Origin: Moduliflexus sp964602655
GTDB taxonomy: Bacteria; Moduliflexota; Moduliflexia; Moduliflexales; Moduliflexaceae
Direction: 5' to 3'
Assembly: GCA_964602655.1 (NCBI GenBank)
Contig: CAZRSF010000026.1
Coordinates: 1 to 64,000, forward strand
DNA length: 64,000 bases
Shown here: piece after piece, positions 37,831 through 45,892 of the stretch
Layout of the letters: each line of letters starts with the position of its first letter
Numbering within the stretch: position 1 is the stretch's first letter
Notes under the pieces: generated by a model
What the model was told of the DNA's origin: nothing
Seen by the model: the letters and a program-made list of their open reading frames with translations, nothing else
Database searches by the model: none
Program-made: the position numbers and the translations under genes

Positions 37831-38072
37831 CCCTCCTGGGAGCAGGGCTGTTAACTTCTATTTTTTGCCCTGAAAGGGCGAGGTCATATTAGCCCAGGGC
37901 GAAGCCCTGGGGAAAGGGGATTTCGGCGACCACGCCCTGAAAGGGCGTCTCATGAAACGCTCTTTCAGAGCGAACGTCACTGTTCACCTCTTTCCCCAGG
38001 GCTTCGCCCTGGGCTAATATGAATTGCGCCGTTGGCGCGTTTCAGAACGTCACAGCCCTGCCCTCCTGGGAG
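37831..38072. mobile_element. MITE-like element, family A, copy 3 (with 12-bp target duplication)
   Basis: The element is 37843-38060 (218 bp), starting CAGGGCTGTTAACTTCT and ending AGAACGTCACAGCCCTG. CCCTCCTGGGAG flanks it on both sides (37831-37842, 38061-38072). The target appears to be a family C palindrome, since the right flank continues GGGGAATTGCGG. The core holds a nested palindrome with GCCCTGAAAGGGC and AGCCCAGGGCGAAGCCCTGGG arms. It fills the gap between the FMN protein and MFS genes. Confidence 0.75.
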
Positions 38073-38106
38073 GGGAATTGCGGAAGCGCTGCGTAACATC
38101 AATTAT

Positions 38107-39309
38107 TTACTCTTTGACCAACAATCCCATAATCGCGACGGCCAACAGGCTCATCATGCCGCCGAAAAAAAACGGGGCGCGGGCGGACACCGCAAAGAAC
38201 GCTCCGGCGATCAGGCTGGCGGGCAGCAGCGTTACGCCGACAATCGTGTGATACACGCCTAAGGCGGTCGCTTTCGAATCCGACGCCGCAAATCGGGCGA
38301 CAAACGCTTTTTCCACGCCTTCGGTCATCGCATAATAGACGCCGTACACCATCCAAAACAGCCAGAGCCACAGCCTGGTCTGCTCAGTCAGTAAGCCGAA
38401 TGACATATACGTCACCGCATAAAGCGTATATCCGGCGATCAGCAGGTTGCGCCGTCCAATCTTATCGGATAACATGCCGAAAAACGTGGAAAGCGCGGTC
38501 GTAATCAAATTGAAGAGCATATACATTAATATGACGGACGAGAGCGCATAGCCAAGATTCATGCTGCGCAACAGCAAAAATTGATTCGATGAGTTGCCGA
38601 GCGTAAAGAGAAATTGCGCGAGGAAAAACCATTGCAGATTCCGATCATATTTGCGCAGATCAAGATTCGGGCGCGGACGCGCATGCGCTTCGACAGGCGG
38701 CGTCTGCCGTTCTTTCACGAAAAACAACAGCGCGACGCCGATCACAGCGGGTACGATCGAAAGTGAAAACAACAGATAATAGGCGTGAAGGTCGCGGAGA
38801 TTTTTGGTGACGGGATCGAGAAAACGCAAACTGACGAGGTAACAAATCAGTACGCCGACAAACGCACCGCCGAAATCCATCGCCCGGTGAAACCCATACG
38901 CTCTGCCTTGCATCTCTTTCGGCGTGGATTCGGCGATCAAGGCGTCGCGCGGCGCTGTGCGGATGCCTTTGCCGATACGATCCAGAAAACGCGACACAAG
39001 AACAAGCGACCACCCCATTGACGCAAAAAAGAGCAGAATTTTCGCAACGGCAGACAATCCATAGCCCGAAATCGTCAGGCGCTTGCGCTGTTGAATTTTA
39101 TCCGAATAATACCCGACAAACACTTTCAACAGGCTGGCGGTAGATTCGGCAATTCCTTCGATAACCCCCAATGTCGGACCGAGCAGCGCCTGCCGCGATA
39201 CGAGAATCATGCTGACGAACGCCTGAATCAGAGGGTAAATCATCTCTGACGCCACATCGGTGAAAAACGATGTCAGCCCCAAAATCACCACATTTTTATC
39301 GAGTTTCAT
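38107..39309 (-). CDS. MFS transporter
   Basis: A 400-residue major facilitator with about 12 predicted membrane helices. The start at 39309 has GGAGG upstream; an in-frame start 63 bases earlier lacks hydrophobic content and a good site. Loop motif GYYSDKIQQRKR between helices 2 and 3 is a variant of the MFS signature (G-x-x-x-D-R/K-x-G/Q-R-R/K), and GMLSDKIGRRNLL repeats it in the second half. RFLDRIGKGIRTAPRDALI is typical of a drug/sugar efflux-like subgroup. A TTGACA-like box lies near 39397 on the minus strand. The substrate is unknown. Confidence 0.9.
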   Translation of the reverse strand: MKLDKNVVILGLTSFFTDVASEMIYPLIQAFVSMILVSRQALLGPTLGVIEGIAESTASLLKVFVGYYSDKIQQRKRLTISGYGLSAVAKILLFFASMGWSLVLVSRFLDRIGKGIRTAPRDALIAESTPKEMQGRAYGFHRAMDFGGAFVGVLICYLVSLRFLDPVTKNLRDLHAYYLLFSLSIVPAVIGVALLFFVKERQTPPVEAHARPRPNLDLRKYDRNLQWFFLAQFLFTLGNSSNQFLLLRSMNLGYALSSVILMYMLFNLITTALSTFFGMLSDKIGRRNLLIAGYTLYAVTYMSFGLLTEQTRLWLWLFWMVYGVYYAMTEGVEKAFVARFAASDSKATALGVYHTIVGVTLLPASLIAGAFFAVSARAPFFFGGMMSLLAVAIMGLLVKE

Positions 39310-39429
39310 GCTTTGCCTCCATCGATCTCTATAACGGTGTTCGTGCGCTCGGCAATCGCGAAACGCTTTCACGATAAATCAAGACGAGCAATCGGCATGT
39401 CAAGGGAATTCAACAAAAATTCTTTCTTC

Positions 39430-39693
39430 TGTCTGCCAGCAGGGCAAACGCATCTACATGCTTGATGTGAAGGCGTGACAGGCATGGGTTGAGCCCACAC
39501 CCCGATTCATCGGGGTGTGGGACACGTTCCTGTCTCCCCCCGAACCGCTTCAGCGGTGTCCCGTCCGACGAAAAACCCGCTGAAGCGGTGCTTGCTGGCG
39601 TCCGGTCGTTCCAACACCCCCCGATGAATCGGGGGGGTCGCTGAACACGCCCTCAAATCACCTATTGAGATGCGTTTGCCCTGTGTCTGCCAG
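39430..39693. mobile_element. MITE-like element, family D, with perfect ends and target duplication
   Basis: The element at 39440-39683 (244 bp) has perfect 16-bp terminal inverted repeats, CAGGGCAAACGCATCT and AGATGCGTTTGCCCTG. TGTCTGCCAG (10 bp) is duplicated on both sides (39430-39439 and 39684-39693). Inside are hairpins such as CACACCCCGATT/CATCGGGGTGTGG and GAACCGCTTCAGCGG. It encodes no transposase. Both this family and family A begin CAGGGC, so one transposase type could move both. Confidence 0.82.
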
Positions 39694-39725
39694 AACAATG
39701 CCATTTTTTTCTTGACGCTCTTCTT

Positions 39726-39819
39726 ATACCAACTGCCTTTTGAAAGATCATATTCGCGCTGTACGTCGAAACGACAGTTTCGACGTACAATTGACGATCT
39801 ATTCGAAGGCAATTGGTAT
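39726..39819. repeat. 94-bp nested inverted repeat
   Basis: Outer arms ATACCAACTGCCTTTTGAA (39726-39744) and TTCGAAGGCAATTGGTAT (39802-39819) enclose an inner palindrome (39760-39789, TGTACGTCGAAA and its complement). The start, TTATACCAACT...AAAGATCATATTCGC, recurs at 61432-61470. It lies upstream of the GH13-like gene and may carry transcription signals. Confidence 0.65.
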
Positions 39820-39877
39820 CAGCCCGTGCCTTCGAATGCCTATCGAAAATATCGAGTCAAATTGTGATGGTGATCCT

Positions 39878-41995
39878 ATGACCCCAAACGTGTATCAAGA
39901 ATTTGTTGATTGTTGGCAGACCACGCGCCAGCGCGAGACATATATTCAGGCGTATATCGGCGGAAAAACCTCTTTCGCGGCCTCGCTGCTCCCGGAACAT
40001 CTGCTCCAGCTTTCCGCGCAGGAGACCGTCGCCATTCTGCGCGCGCGATTCGGTTCGGCAATTGATGTTGCGCTGTCGCCCGAATATACGCAGACAGAGA
40101 CGCTTCCGACAACTGTGCCGCAGGCTATTCGAAGCGCAGCGGCGGCAGAGCCGGACTGTCGCTGGCTGCAACGCTGCAACATGGTCGGCGTCAACGTGCG
40201 GACGCTCGGCACGTTCTGGAATCTGGTCAAATACGCGCTGACGCTGCCGCAATCGCACGACGCGATTCAACTCCTTCCGATTTGGGAACCGGGCGTGGTG
40301 GGCAGTTTGTACGGCATGAGCAGTTGGGAACTGAATCTGGAATTTTTCAGCGCCGAACTCGCCGAACTCTGTCCGCATTCGAACACAACAGAGAGTCAAT
40401 TGCGAGCGGTCGTCAATCTGCTGCATGTGATGGGCAAAACGGTCGGCATGGATGTCGTGCCGCACACCGACCGTTTTTCTCAGATCGTGCTATCCTATCC
40501 CGAATATTTCGAGTGGTTGCAACGTCAGGACGCCGAAATCATCAGTCACGACGAACATCTATTCGAAGCGGTGCAGCAGAAAATTCTAACGTTTCTTGCG
40601 CTGCATGGCGCGGCGGTCGCGGACGAGCCGATCCCAAAGGAACGAACGACCTTCTTCTCGGAAAACACGGATGAAGCCCGGCGGCTGCGCATCTTATTCG
40701 GTCAACCCGCCGACGCCGAACTCCGCCAGTCGCGCCGCAACCTGCTGATTCAATATCTGTTTTCTTATGGTTACGAGCCGATGCCCGCCACGATGGCGCC
40801 GCCGTTTCGCGGCATGACGCCGGATCGCCGCGAAGAAGCGAAAGGCGTGGATGGCAACGGCATGATCTGGCGGGATTTCGTGATCACGAAGCCGCAGCCG
40901 ATGTCTCGCGTCTTCGGGCCGTTAGCGCGATATAAATTGTATCATCCGCGCAACCGCAATCGCGATTGGGAACTCGATTTCGACCGACCGTATGTCGAGG
41001 CGTGGGAGTATGTCTGCGCGCATTACGCCGATGTGCAGCGGCGCTACGGACTCGATTTCATGCGCGGCGACATGGCGCACGTGCAGATGCGCCCCGACGG
41101 CGTTCCGCGCCGGATCGACCGCTATTACGATATTCTCGGCGCAATCAAGCGCTATGTCCAGGAGGTCAACAACGCGCCGTCATTCGGCTATTTTGCCGAA
41201 ACGTTTTTAGCGCCGCGCGATGTCTTCGGCTACGGCGAGGAAATGGATCATCTCGAAGCCGCCGACGCTGACGCCTCGCTCGGCGATTTGCAATCCACCT
41301 GCGTCGGCTCGCCCGTATTTCTGCAACGCTTCCGGCAATATGCGGATTGGGCGGAAACGCGCCGTTGCACGCCGAGCTTTACGTTGATGACCGGCGATAA
41401 AGATGATCCGCGTTTCGACGAATTTTATCGTCATGGCAGCGAAGTCCGCCTGTTCATTGCGCTTTTCCTGACCGACATGCCGAGTTACATGGGCGCAGGG
41501 TTCGAGACGCGTGACATTCACTACGCCCCTGCGCCGAACGAACATTATACGAAACTCTTCGTGTTTCACGAAACCGCCGGACCGAAAGCCACGCACGGGC
41601 CATATCTCTGGGGCAAAAACGGCGTATTGTTTTCGCGTCTGACGCGATTGCGTTTGTTCGCGGAGAGTATCTGGGCGACGATTCGCGGAGCGCAGTGCCG
41701 CTGGCTGATTCCGCCGGACGCAAACGGCGAAAACCCGATCATCGCGTGGACGCAGCGGACGGCGCCGCAGTATCTTTTTGTGGTGAATACCAGCCCGGAT
41801 CGGACGATTGGCCGCATGGGAATTCCATTGATTCCGCAGACGGCGCAGACGATTGATCTGCTACTGGAATTTTCGACGCTTGACGCGCCGAACACTGAAG
41901 ACGCTCGCATCGCGTCGAACGGCAAACACTATCAACTTTCCAGTTTATTGCCGGGCGAAGGGCGAGTCTATCGCGTTTCGTCGCCGGTCGAGTAA
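39878..41995 (+). CDS. Divergent alpha-amylase-family (GH13-like) enzyme
   Basis: A 705-residue protein with a GH13-like TIM barrel. Region I-like VGMDVVPHTDR (canonical DxxxNH altered), the nucleophile region LDFMRGDMAH with Asp398, an acid/base candidate Glu441 in YFAETFL, and LMTGDKDDPR where NHD is usual. LLPIWEPGVVGSLYGMSSWELN resembles the LxPI...SYG.. entry strand. With two of four conserved regions altered, substrate and even activity are uncertain; a glucan- or disaccharide-processing role is most likely. The start at 39878 follows a weak site. The next gene starts seven bases after the stop, so the two are probably co-transcribed. Confidence 0.68.
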   Translation: MTPNVYQEFVDCWQTTRQRETYIQAYIGGKTSFAASLLPEHLLQLSAQETVAILRARFGSAIDVALSPEYTQTETLPTTVPQAIRSAAAAEPDCRWLQRCNMVGVNVRTLGTFWNLVKYALTLPQSHDAIQLLPIWEPGVVGSLYGMSSWELNLEFFSAELAELCPHSNTTESQLRAVVNLLHVMGKTVGMDVVPHTDRFSQIVLSYPEYFEWLQRQDAEIISHDEHLFEAVQQKILTFLALHGAAVADEPIPKERTTFFSENTDEARRLRILFGQPADAELRQSRRNLLIQYLFSYGYEPMPATMAPPFRGMTPDRREEAKGVDGNGMIWRDFVITKPQPMSRVFGPLARYKLYHPRNRNRDWELDFDRPYVEAWEYVCAHYADVQRRYGLDFMRGDMAHVQMRPDGVPRRIDRYYDILGAIKRYVQEVNNAPSFGYFAETFLAPRDVFGYGEEMDHLEAADADASLGDLQSTCVGSPVFLQRFRQYADWAETRRCTPSFTLMTGDKDDPRFDEFYRHGSEVRLFIALFLTDMPSYMGAGFETRDIHYAPAPNEHYTKLFVFHETAGPKATHGPYLWGKNGVLFSRLTRLRLFAESIWATIRGAQCRWLIPPDANGENPIIAWTQRTAPQYLFVVNTSPDRTIGRMGIPLIPQTAQTIDLLLEFSTLDAPNTEDARIASNGKHYQLSSLLPGEGRVYRVSSPVE

Positions 41996-42002
41996 CGACA
42001 TC

Positions 42003-42656
42003 ATGAAAGGGGATCGCCTTATTATTCATGCCGACCAACGCGCGCAGGCCGAAGAGCTTCTCGCGCAATTACTGCCGTCTATCGCTGAGAAAGCCGGGCG
42101 TTACGGCATCGCCGTTGCGGGGGAATCGGGCAGCGGCAAATCCACAATGGCAGCCGCCATCGCGGAAGCGCTCGAACAGCGCGGAAAACGCTGTCTCATC
42201 CTTCAGCAGGATGATTATTACGTGCTCCCGCCCGCCACGAATGACCGGGAGCGGCGGAGTCATGCGGATTGGCGCGGCGTCAAAGAAGTGCGGCTCGACT
42301 TTTTAGACCGCCAGATGCAGATGATTCTCGATGGCGCCGAGGAGATTGTCAAACCGGTGTCGGTGTATGCGGATGACCGGTTCGAGCAAGAACGGATTTC
42401 GACTCAGGATGTAGATATTGTGATTGTCGAAGGTTCGTTTGTGTCGTTGCTGCCCCACGCGGATATGCGGATATTTATTGACCGCACCTACGCCGACACG
42501 AGAGCCTTCCGGGAACAACGCGCCCGCGACGCCGCCGAACTCGATGCGTTTACCGAAAGCATTCTACAGATCGAACATGACATTATTTCTTCGCATAAGT
42601 CATTGGCCGATATTATCGTGACCAAAGACGGCGCGATTGTTCAACAACGTCCGTAA
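42003..42656 (+). CDS. Uridine kinase-like P-loop kinase
   Basis: A 217-residue kinase of the uridine/phosphoribulokinase/pantothenate kinase group. Walker A is GESGSGKST; LQQDDYYVLPP resembles the DDFY loop of uridine kinases; VDIVIVEGSF is a Walker B-type strand and IDRTYADTRAFREQRARDA a lid. It starts at 42003, eight bases after the stop of the GH13-like gene, implying a shared transcript. The substrate may be a sugar or nucleoside; pairing with a glycosidase-like enzyme favours a sugar or polyol, which is inference. Confidence 0.8.
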   Translation: MKGDRLIIHADQRAQAEELLAQLLPSIAEKAGRYGIAVAGESGSGKSTMAAAIAEALEQRGKRCLILQQDDYYVLPPATNDRERRSHADWRGVKEVRLDFLDRQMQMILDGAEEIVKPVSVYADDRFEQERISTQDVDIVIVEGSFVSLLPHADMRIFIDRTYADTRAFREQRARDAAELDAFTESILQIEHDIISSHKSLADIIVTKDGAIVQQRP

Positions 42657-42663
42657 TATCCCC

Positions 42664-42697
42664 ACCCAGCCCTGCCAGGATTTTAAACCCTGACAGG
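42664..42697. repeat. CCTGCCAGG/CCTGACAGG inverted repeat
   Basis: AGCCCTGCCAGGATTT and AAACCCTGACAGGGCT pair around a short loop immediately after the kinase stop codon. Relatives at 1658-1686, 10916-10943 and 37250-37278. It could work as a transcript end, although no T-run follows. Confidence 0.55.
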
Positions 42698-42903
42698 GCT
42701 TTTGCGTTATTCGGTTCGTCAATATCTCCTCGCATATTTTTTCATTGACATTCCCAACAAGCGCGCCATGAGGTGTTTCCGTGCGATTGGTCTGCGAACA
42801 CGGCTGTTCGCAGGCACGCGCCATCCGTCAAACATCAATTGTCAGAACACGACCTGTATCACAATCACAGGTTTCAACGAACATTTATAAGGAGGTTTTT
42901 CGT

Positions 42904-44319
42904 ATGACAACATCTTTTCAACCACAACGCAGCGCGGTATGTCGGTCAGTGGGTATGAAGCTTGCCCTAACATGCATATTGTTAGGAATGATTCTGGTTG
43001 CCGAAGGCTTTTTTCCGATACACGCCTGGTCTCAAGACTTAAAACTCCAGGAGGATGCCCGAATATTGACGCCATCGCCGGGAAAATCGCTGGTTTACTT
43101 CTATTATACGCGAAAAAGTTTGTCTTCCGAAACTGCCGTTGCGCTTGATAAGGCAGAAACCGCCGTCACAAAAAACGAATTTGTCGTGTGGGAAGTCCAG
43201 CCCGGAAAGCATGAATTGACGTTTATTTTTTACAAAAAACTCGGATCGCCTTTTAAGTACCCCACCAAAATCACATGCGAGCCGGATACTATCTACTACT
43301 ATAACTTATTTGGCTTTACCGATACCTCGAAGAACTCCAGCGGAGAACAGAACTATCAGTTTCTCGAATCCAAAGAAAGCACGGCCAAAAAAAATATTCA
43401 CAAATTCCGATTGGCCGGATGGTTCCAGGATGGGAAGCCGATCTATCAAAAAAACGCGAATATAAAAGAAGAGAAAAAAGAACGGACTGACACTCCGGTC
43501 ATCACGGAAAAACTGCCTGACGAGAGCGAAACTGCGCCGACTCCTGAGCCGGAGAAGACGCCAGTTGTTGAGGCCGACGCTGCGAAATCGCAGCCGGATA
43601 TGCCCGGTTCATGCTATGTCCTTGCTGTCGGCATCGCAAACTACGCCACGCTCGAACCGGTCGCGACCGCCGTGAATGACGTTGACGCGGTCACGGCAAC
43701 TCTTCGCGAAAAATTCGGATGCCGCATCCAAACCGTGCTGAATGAGAACGCGACGCGCACAGGCATTCTTGACGCCTTGACCGTCTTCCAAAAGCTGTTG
43801 AAACCGGAGGATCAACTGATTGTGTATTATACCGGACGCAGCGCGCTTGATCAGGAATCGCAATCAGCCTACTGGCTGCCGGTAGATGCGCAGTCGGACA
43901 GCATGACGCAGTGGATCGGCGTAGATACGGTGACCGCGATTCTGAAGCAGATTCCGGCGCAGCAGATTCTCATTCTCACAGACGGCCATTATTCGGGAAT
44001 GCTTGAACGAGCGCGTCAGGCGGATTTGAACGATCCGGCGAAACGTCAGAATTATGTCGAAAAAATGCAGACCAAACGCGGACGAGTCGTTATCATGAGC
44101 GGCGCCGATGCGCCAAACGCAGGCGAGGCGAGTCCCTCGATATTCGCATCTGCCCTCATAACAGCCCTGACAGAACAAGAAGCGCCACTGTTCACGACAG
44201 AAGAACTCTTTCGTTCCGTGCAGGAATCCGTCGCCGGACAATCCGAACAAGTCCCGGTATTCGGCGCGATCCGAAATTCCGGACATGACGGCGGCGATTT
44301 TATTTTTCAGGTGCAGTAA
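42904..44319 (+). CDS. Secreted caspase-fold protein with both catalytic residues missing
   Basis: A 471-residue protein starting at 42904 behind AAGGAGG. A signal peptide or anchor spans about 20-42 (ending HAWSQ). Residues about 45-190 form an unknown beta-rich domain (LVYFYYTRKS, YYYNLFGFTD); a charged Pro/Glu linker runs to about 235. Residues about 240-471 match the peptidase C14 caspase fold (YVLAVGIANYATLEPVATAVNDVDAV). The catalytic His of the usual YYAGHG is Arg312 in YYTGRSA, and the catalytic Cys of DACHSG is replaced by His362 in TDGHYSG. It is therefore probably an inactive, secreted pseudo-caspase that may bind rather than cut. Confidence 0.85.
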   Translation: MTTSFQPQRSAVCRSVGMKLALTCILLGMILVAEGFFPIHAWSQDLKLQEDARILTPSPGKSLVYFYYTRKSLSSETAVALDKAETAVTKNEFVVWEVQPGKHELTFIFYKKLGSPFKYPTKITCEPDTIYYYNLFGFTDTSKNSSGEQNYQFLESKESTAKKNIHKFRLAGWFQDGKPIYQKNANIKEEKKERTDTPVITEKLPDESETAPTPEPEKTPVVEADAAKSQPDMPGSCYVLAVGIANYATLEPVATAVNDVDAVTATLREKFGCRIQTVLNENATRTGILDALTVFQKLLKPEDQLIVYYTGRSALDQESQSAYWLPVDAQSDSMTQWIGVDTVTAILKQIPAQQILILTDGHYSGMLERARQADLNDPAKRQNYVEKMQTKRGRVVIMSGADAPNAGEASPSIFASALITALTEQEAPLFTTEELFRSVQESVAGQSEQVPVFGAIRNSGHDGGDFIFQVQ

Positions 44320-44351
44320 TTCTACTTTGTGAAATTCTAAGGGATCACGTT

Positions 44352-44530
44352 TTGCCCTGAAAGGGCAGGGGGGATAGAGCCTGGGGTGGCAACCCCAGGC
44401 TCATGACTCACATGAGTCTCCCACCCTGAAGGGACGCTGGTTCTTCCACTGCCCTTTCAGGGCAGGAGACTATCCGATGCGTTTGGCCTGGGGTTGTCAC
44501 CCCAGGCTGTATTCCTCCGCCCCTTCAGAG
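44352..44530. repeat. Large composite palindrome, family B, copy 2
   Basis: TGCCCTGAAAGGGCAGGGG and AGCCTGGGGTGGCAACCCC on the left are mirrored by TGCCCTTTCAGGGCAGG and CCTGGGGTTGTCACCCCAGG on the right, with the same order of blocks as at 5065-5245. It sits directly upstream of lysA, whose open frame extends into it. Confidence 0.7.
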
Positions 44531-44554
44531 CAATGTTCGGATATAAAAAATCCT

Positions 44555-45811
44555 ATGACCAATTATATTCATGCGCCAATCACGCCGCAGCAGCAGTTTT
44601 ACGGCAACAGCGACCCGGTCGCGTTAATTGAAAAATACGGCAGTCCGTTGTATGTGTACAATGAACAGATTTTGCGGGAACGCTGCCGCGAGATGAAAAA
44701 TCTCGTCACGTATCCGCATTTCGAAGTCAATTATTCCGCTAAAGCCAACGCGAATCTCGCACTCCTGAAAATCATCCGCGAGGAAGGGCTGAACGTGGAC
44801 GCCATGTCGCCGGGGGAAATTTACGTGGAGCGGCTGGCCGGATTTGCGCCGGAGCAGATTTTGTATATCGGCAATAATGTCTCCGCCGACGAGATGCGCT
44901 ATGCCATCGAACAGGGGGTCAACGTCAGCGTGGATTCGCTGGCGCAATTGGAATTATTCGGCAAACTGAACCCCGGCGGCAGCGTGTGTGTCCGCTTCAA
45001 TCCCGAAGTCGGCGCCGGGCATCATGAAAAAGTCGTGACCGGCGGCAAAAAGACGAAATTCGGCGTGGAACGCGCCTGCATCGAGGAAGTGAACGCGCTG
45101 GCGCAACGGCATAATCTTCGCGTCATCGGCCTCAATCAGCATATCGGCTCGCTCTTTATGGAAAGCGCGCCGTATATGAAAGGGGTGTACGCTCTCTTAG
45201 AAATCGCCCGTCAGTTCGACGACATCGAGTTTCTTGATTTCGGCGGCGGCTTCGGCATTCCGTATCAGAAACAATCCGGCCAGGCGCGGCTTGATCTCGC
45301 CGACTTAGGCGCGGAAGTTGACCGCATGCTGCATGAATGGGCGGTGTGGTATAACAAGCCGATCACCTACAAAATCGAGCCGGGACGCTATATCGTGGCC
45401 GAATGCGGCGTGCTGCTCGGCGCGGTACATGCGACCAAAACGAATTACGGCGTCAAGTACATCGGCACCGATCTCGGCTTTAACGCGCTGATGCGGCCTG
45501 TGATGTACGATTCCTATCATGATGTCGAAATCTACCGGCGCGACGCTCGCCCGTCCGCCACGCAAGAGTCGGTCAACATCGTCGGCAACATCTGCGAAAC
45601 CGGCGACATTCTCGTCAAAAACCGCCTCCTGCCTGAAATTATCGAAGGCGATGTGCTCGGCATCATGGACGCCGGCGCGTATGGCTTCGCGATGTGCTCC
45701 AATTACAACAACCGCCTGCGCCCGGCGGAAGTCCTGATTACGACCACTGGCGAAGACCTGTTGATTCGCCGTCGCGACACGCTCGACGACCTCACGCGGC
45801 AATTTGTGTAA
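44555..45811 (+). CDS. lysA: Diaminopimelate decarboxylase
   Basis: A 418-residue PLP enzyme that makes L-lysine from meso-diaminopimelate. PLP lysine in VNYSAKANANLALLK; glycine-rich phosphate loop DFGGGFGIPYQ; EPGRYIVAECG; and the C-terminal substrate block CETGDILV with MDAGAYGFAMCSNYN. Its length is typical. ATG 44555 is preferred because earlier in-frame codons fall in the palindromic repeat; the ribosome site is weak. The HIGS motif region reads NQHIGSLF. Diaminopimelate is also needed for peptidoglycan, consistent with the PBP in this window. Confidence 0.95.
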   Translation: MTNYIHAPITPQQQFYGNSDPVALIEKYGSPLYVYNEQILRERCREMKNLVTYPHFEVNYSAKANANLALLKIIREEGLNVDAMSPGEIYVERLAGFAPEQILYIGNNVSADEMRYAIEQGVNVSVDSLAQLELFGKLNPGGSVCVRFNPEVGAGHHEKVVTGGKKTKFGVERACIEEVNALAQRHNLRVIGLNQHIGSLFMESAPYMKGVYALLEIARQFDDIEFLDFGGGFGIPYQKQSGQARLDLADLGAEVDRMLHEWAVWYNKPITYKIEPGRYIVAECGVLLGAVHATKTNYGVKYIGTDLGFNALMRPVMYDSYHDVEIYRRDARPSATQESVNIVGNICETGDILVKNRLLPEIIEGDVLGIMDAGAYGFAMCSNYNNRLRPAEVLITTTGEDLLIRRRDTLDDLTRQFV

Positions 45812-45821
45812 ATTTTTCATC

Positions 45822-45876
45822 ACAAAGACGCGAAGGCGCAAAGAATCTTAGCGTCTTCGCGCCTTTGCGGTGAAAA
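45822..45876. repeat. CGAAGGCGCAAAG inverted repeat upstream of the oxidoreductase
   Basis: TCACAAAGACGCGAAGGCGC on the left faces GCGTCTTCGCGCCTTTGCGG on the right. It ends five bases before the ribosome site of the next gene, so folding could affect its translation. Confidence 0.65.
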
Positions 45877-45892
45877 ATTGGAGAAAAAAACG

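Noticed and set aside
44477..44554. N-terminal extension of lysA
   Set aside because: It lies within the palindromic repeat and has no family similarity; ATG 44555 fits other LysA proteins.
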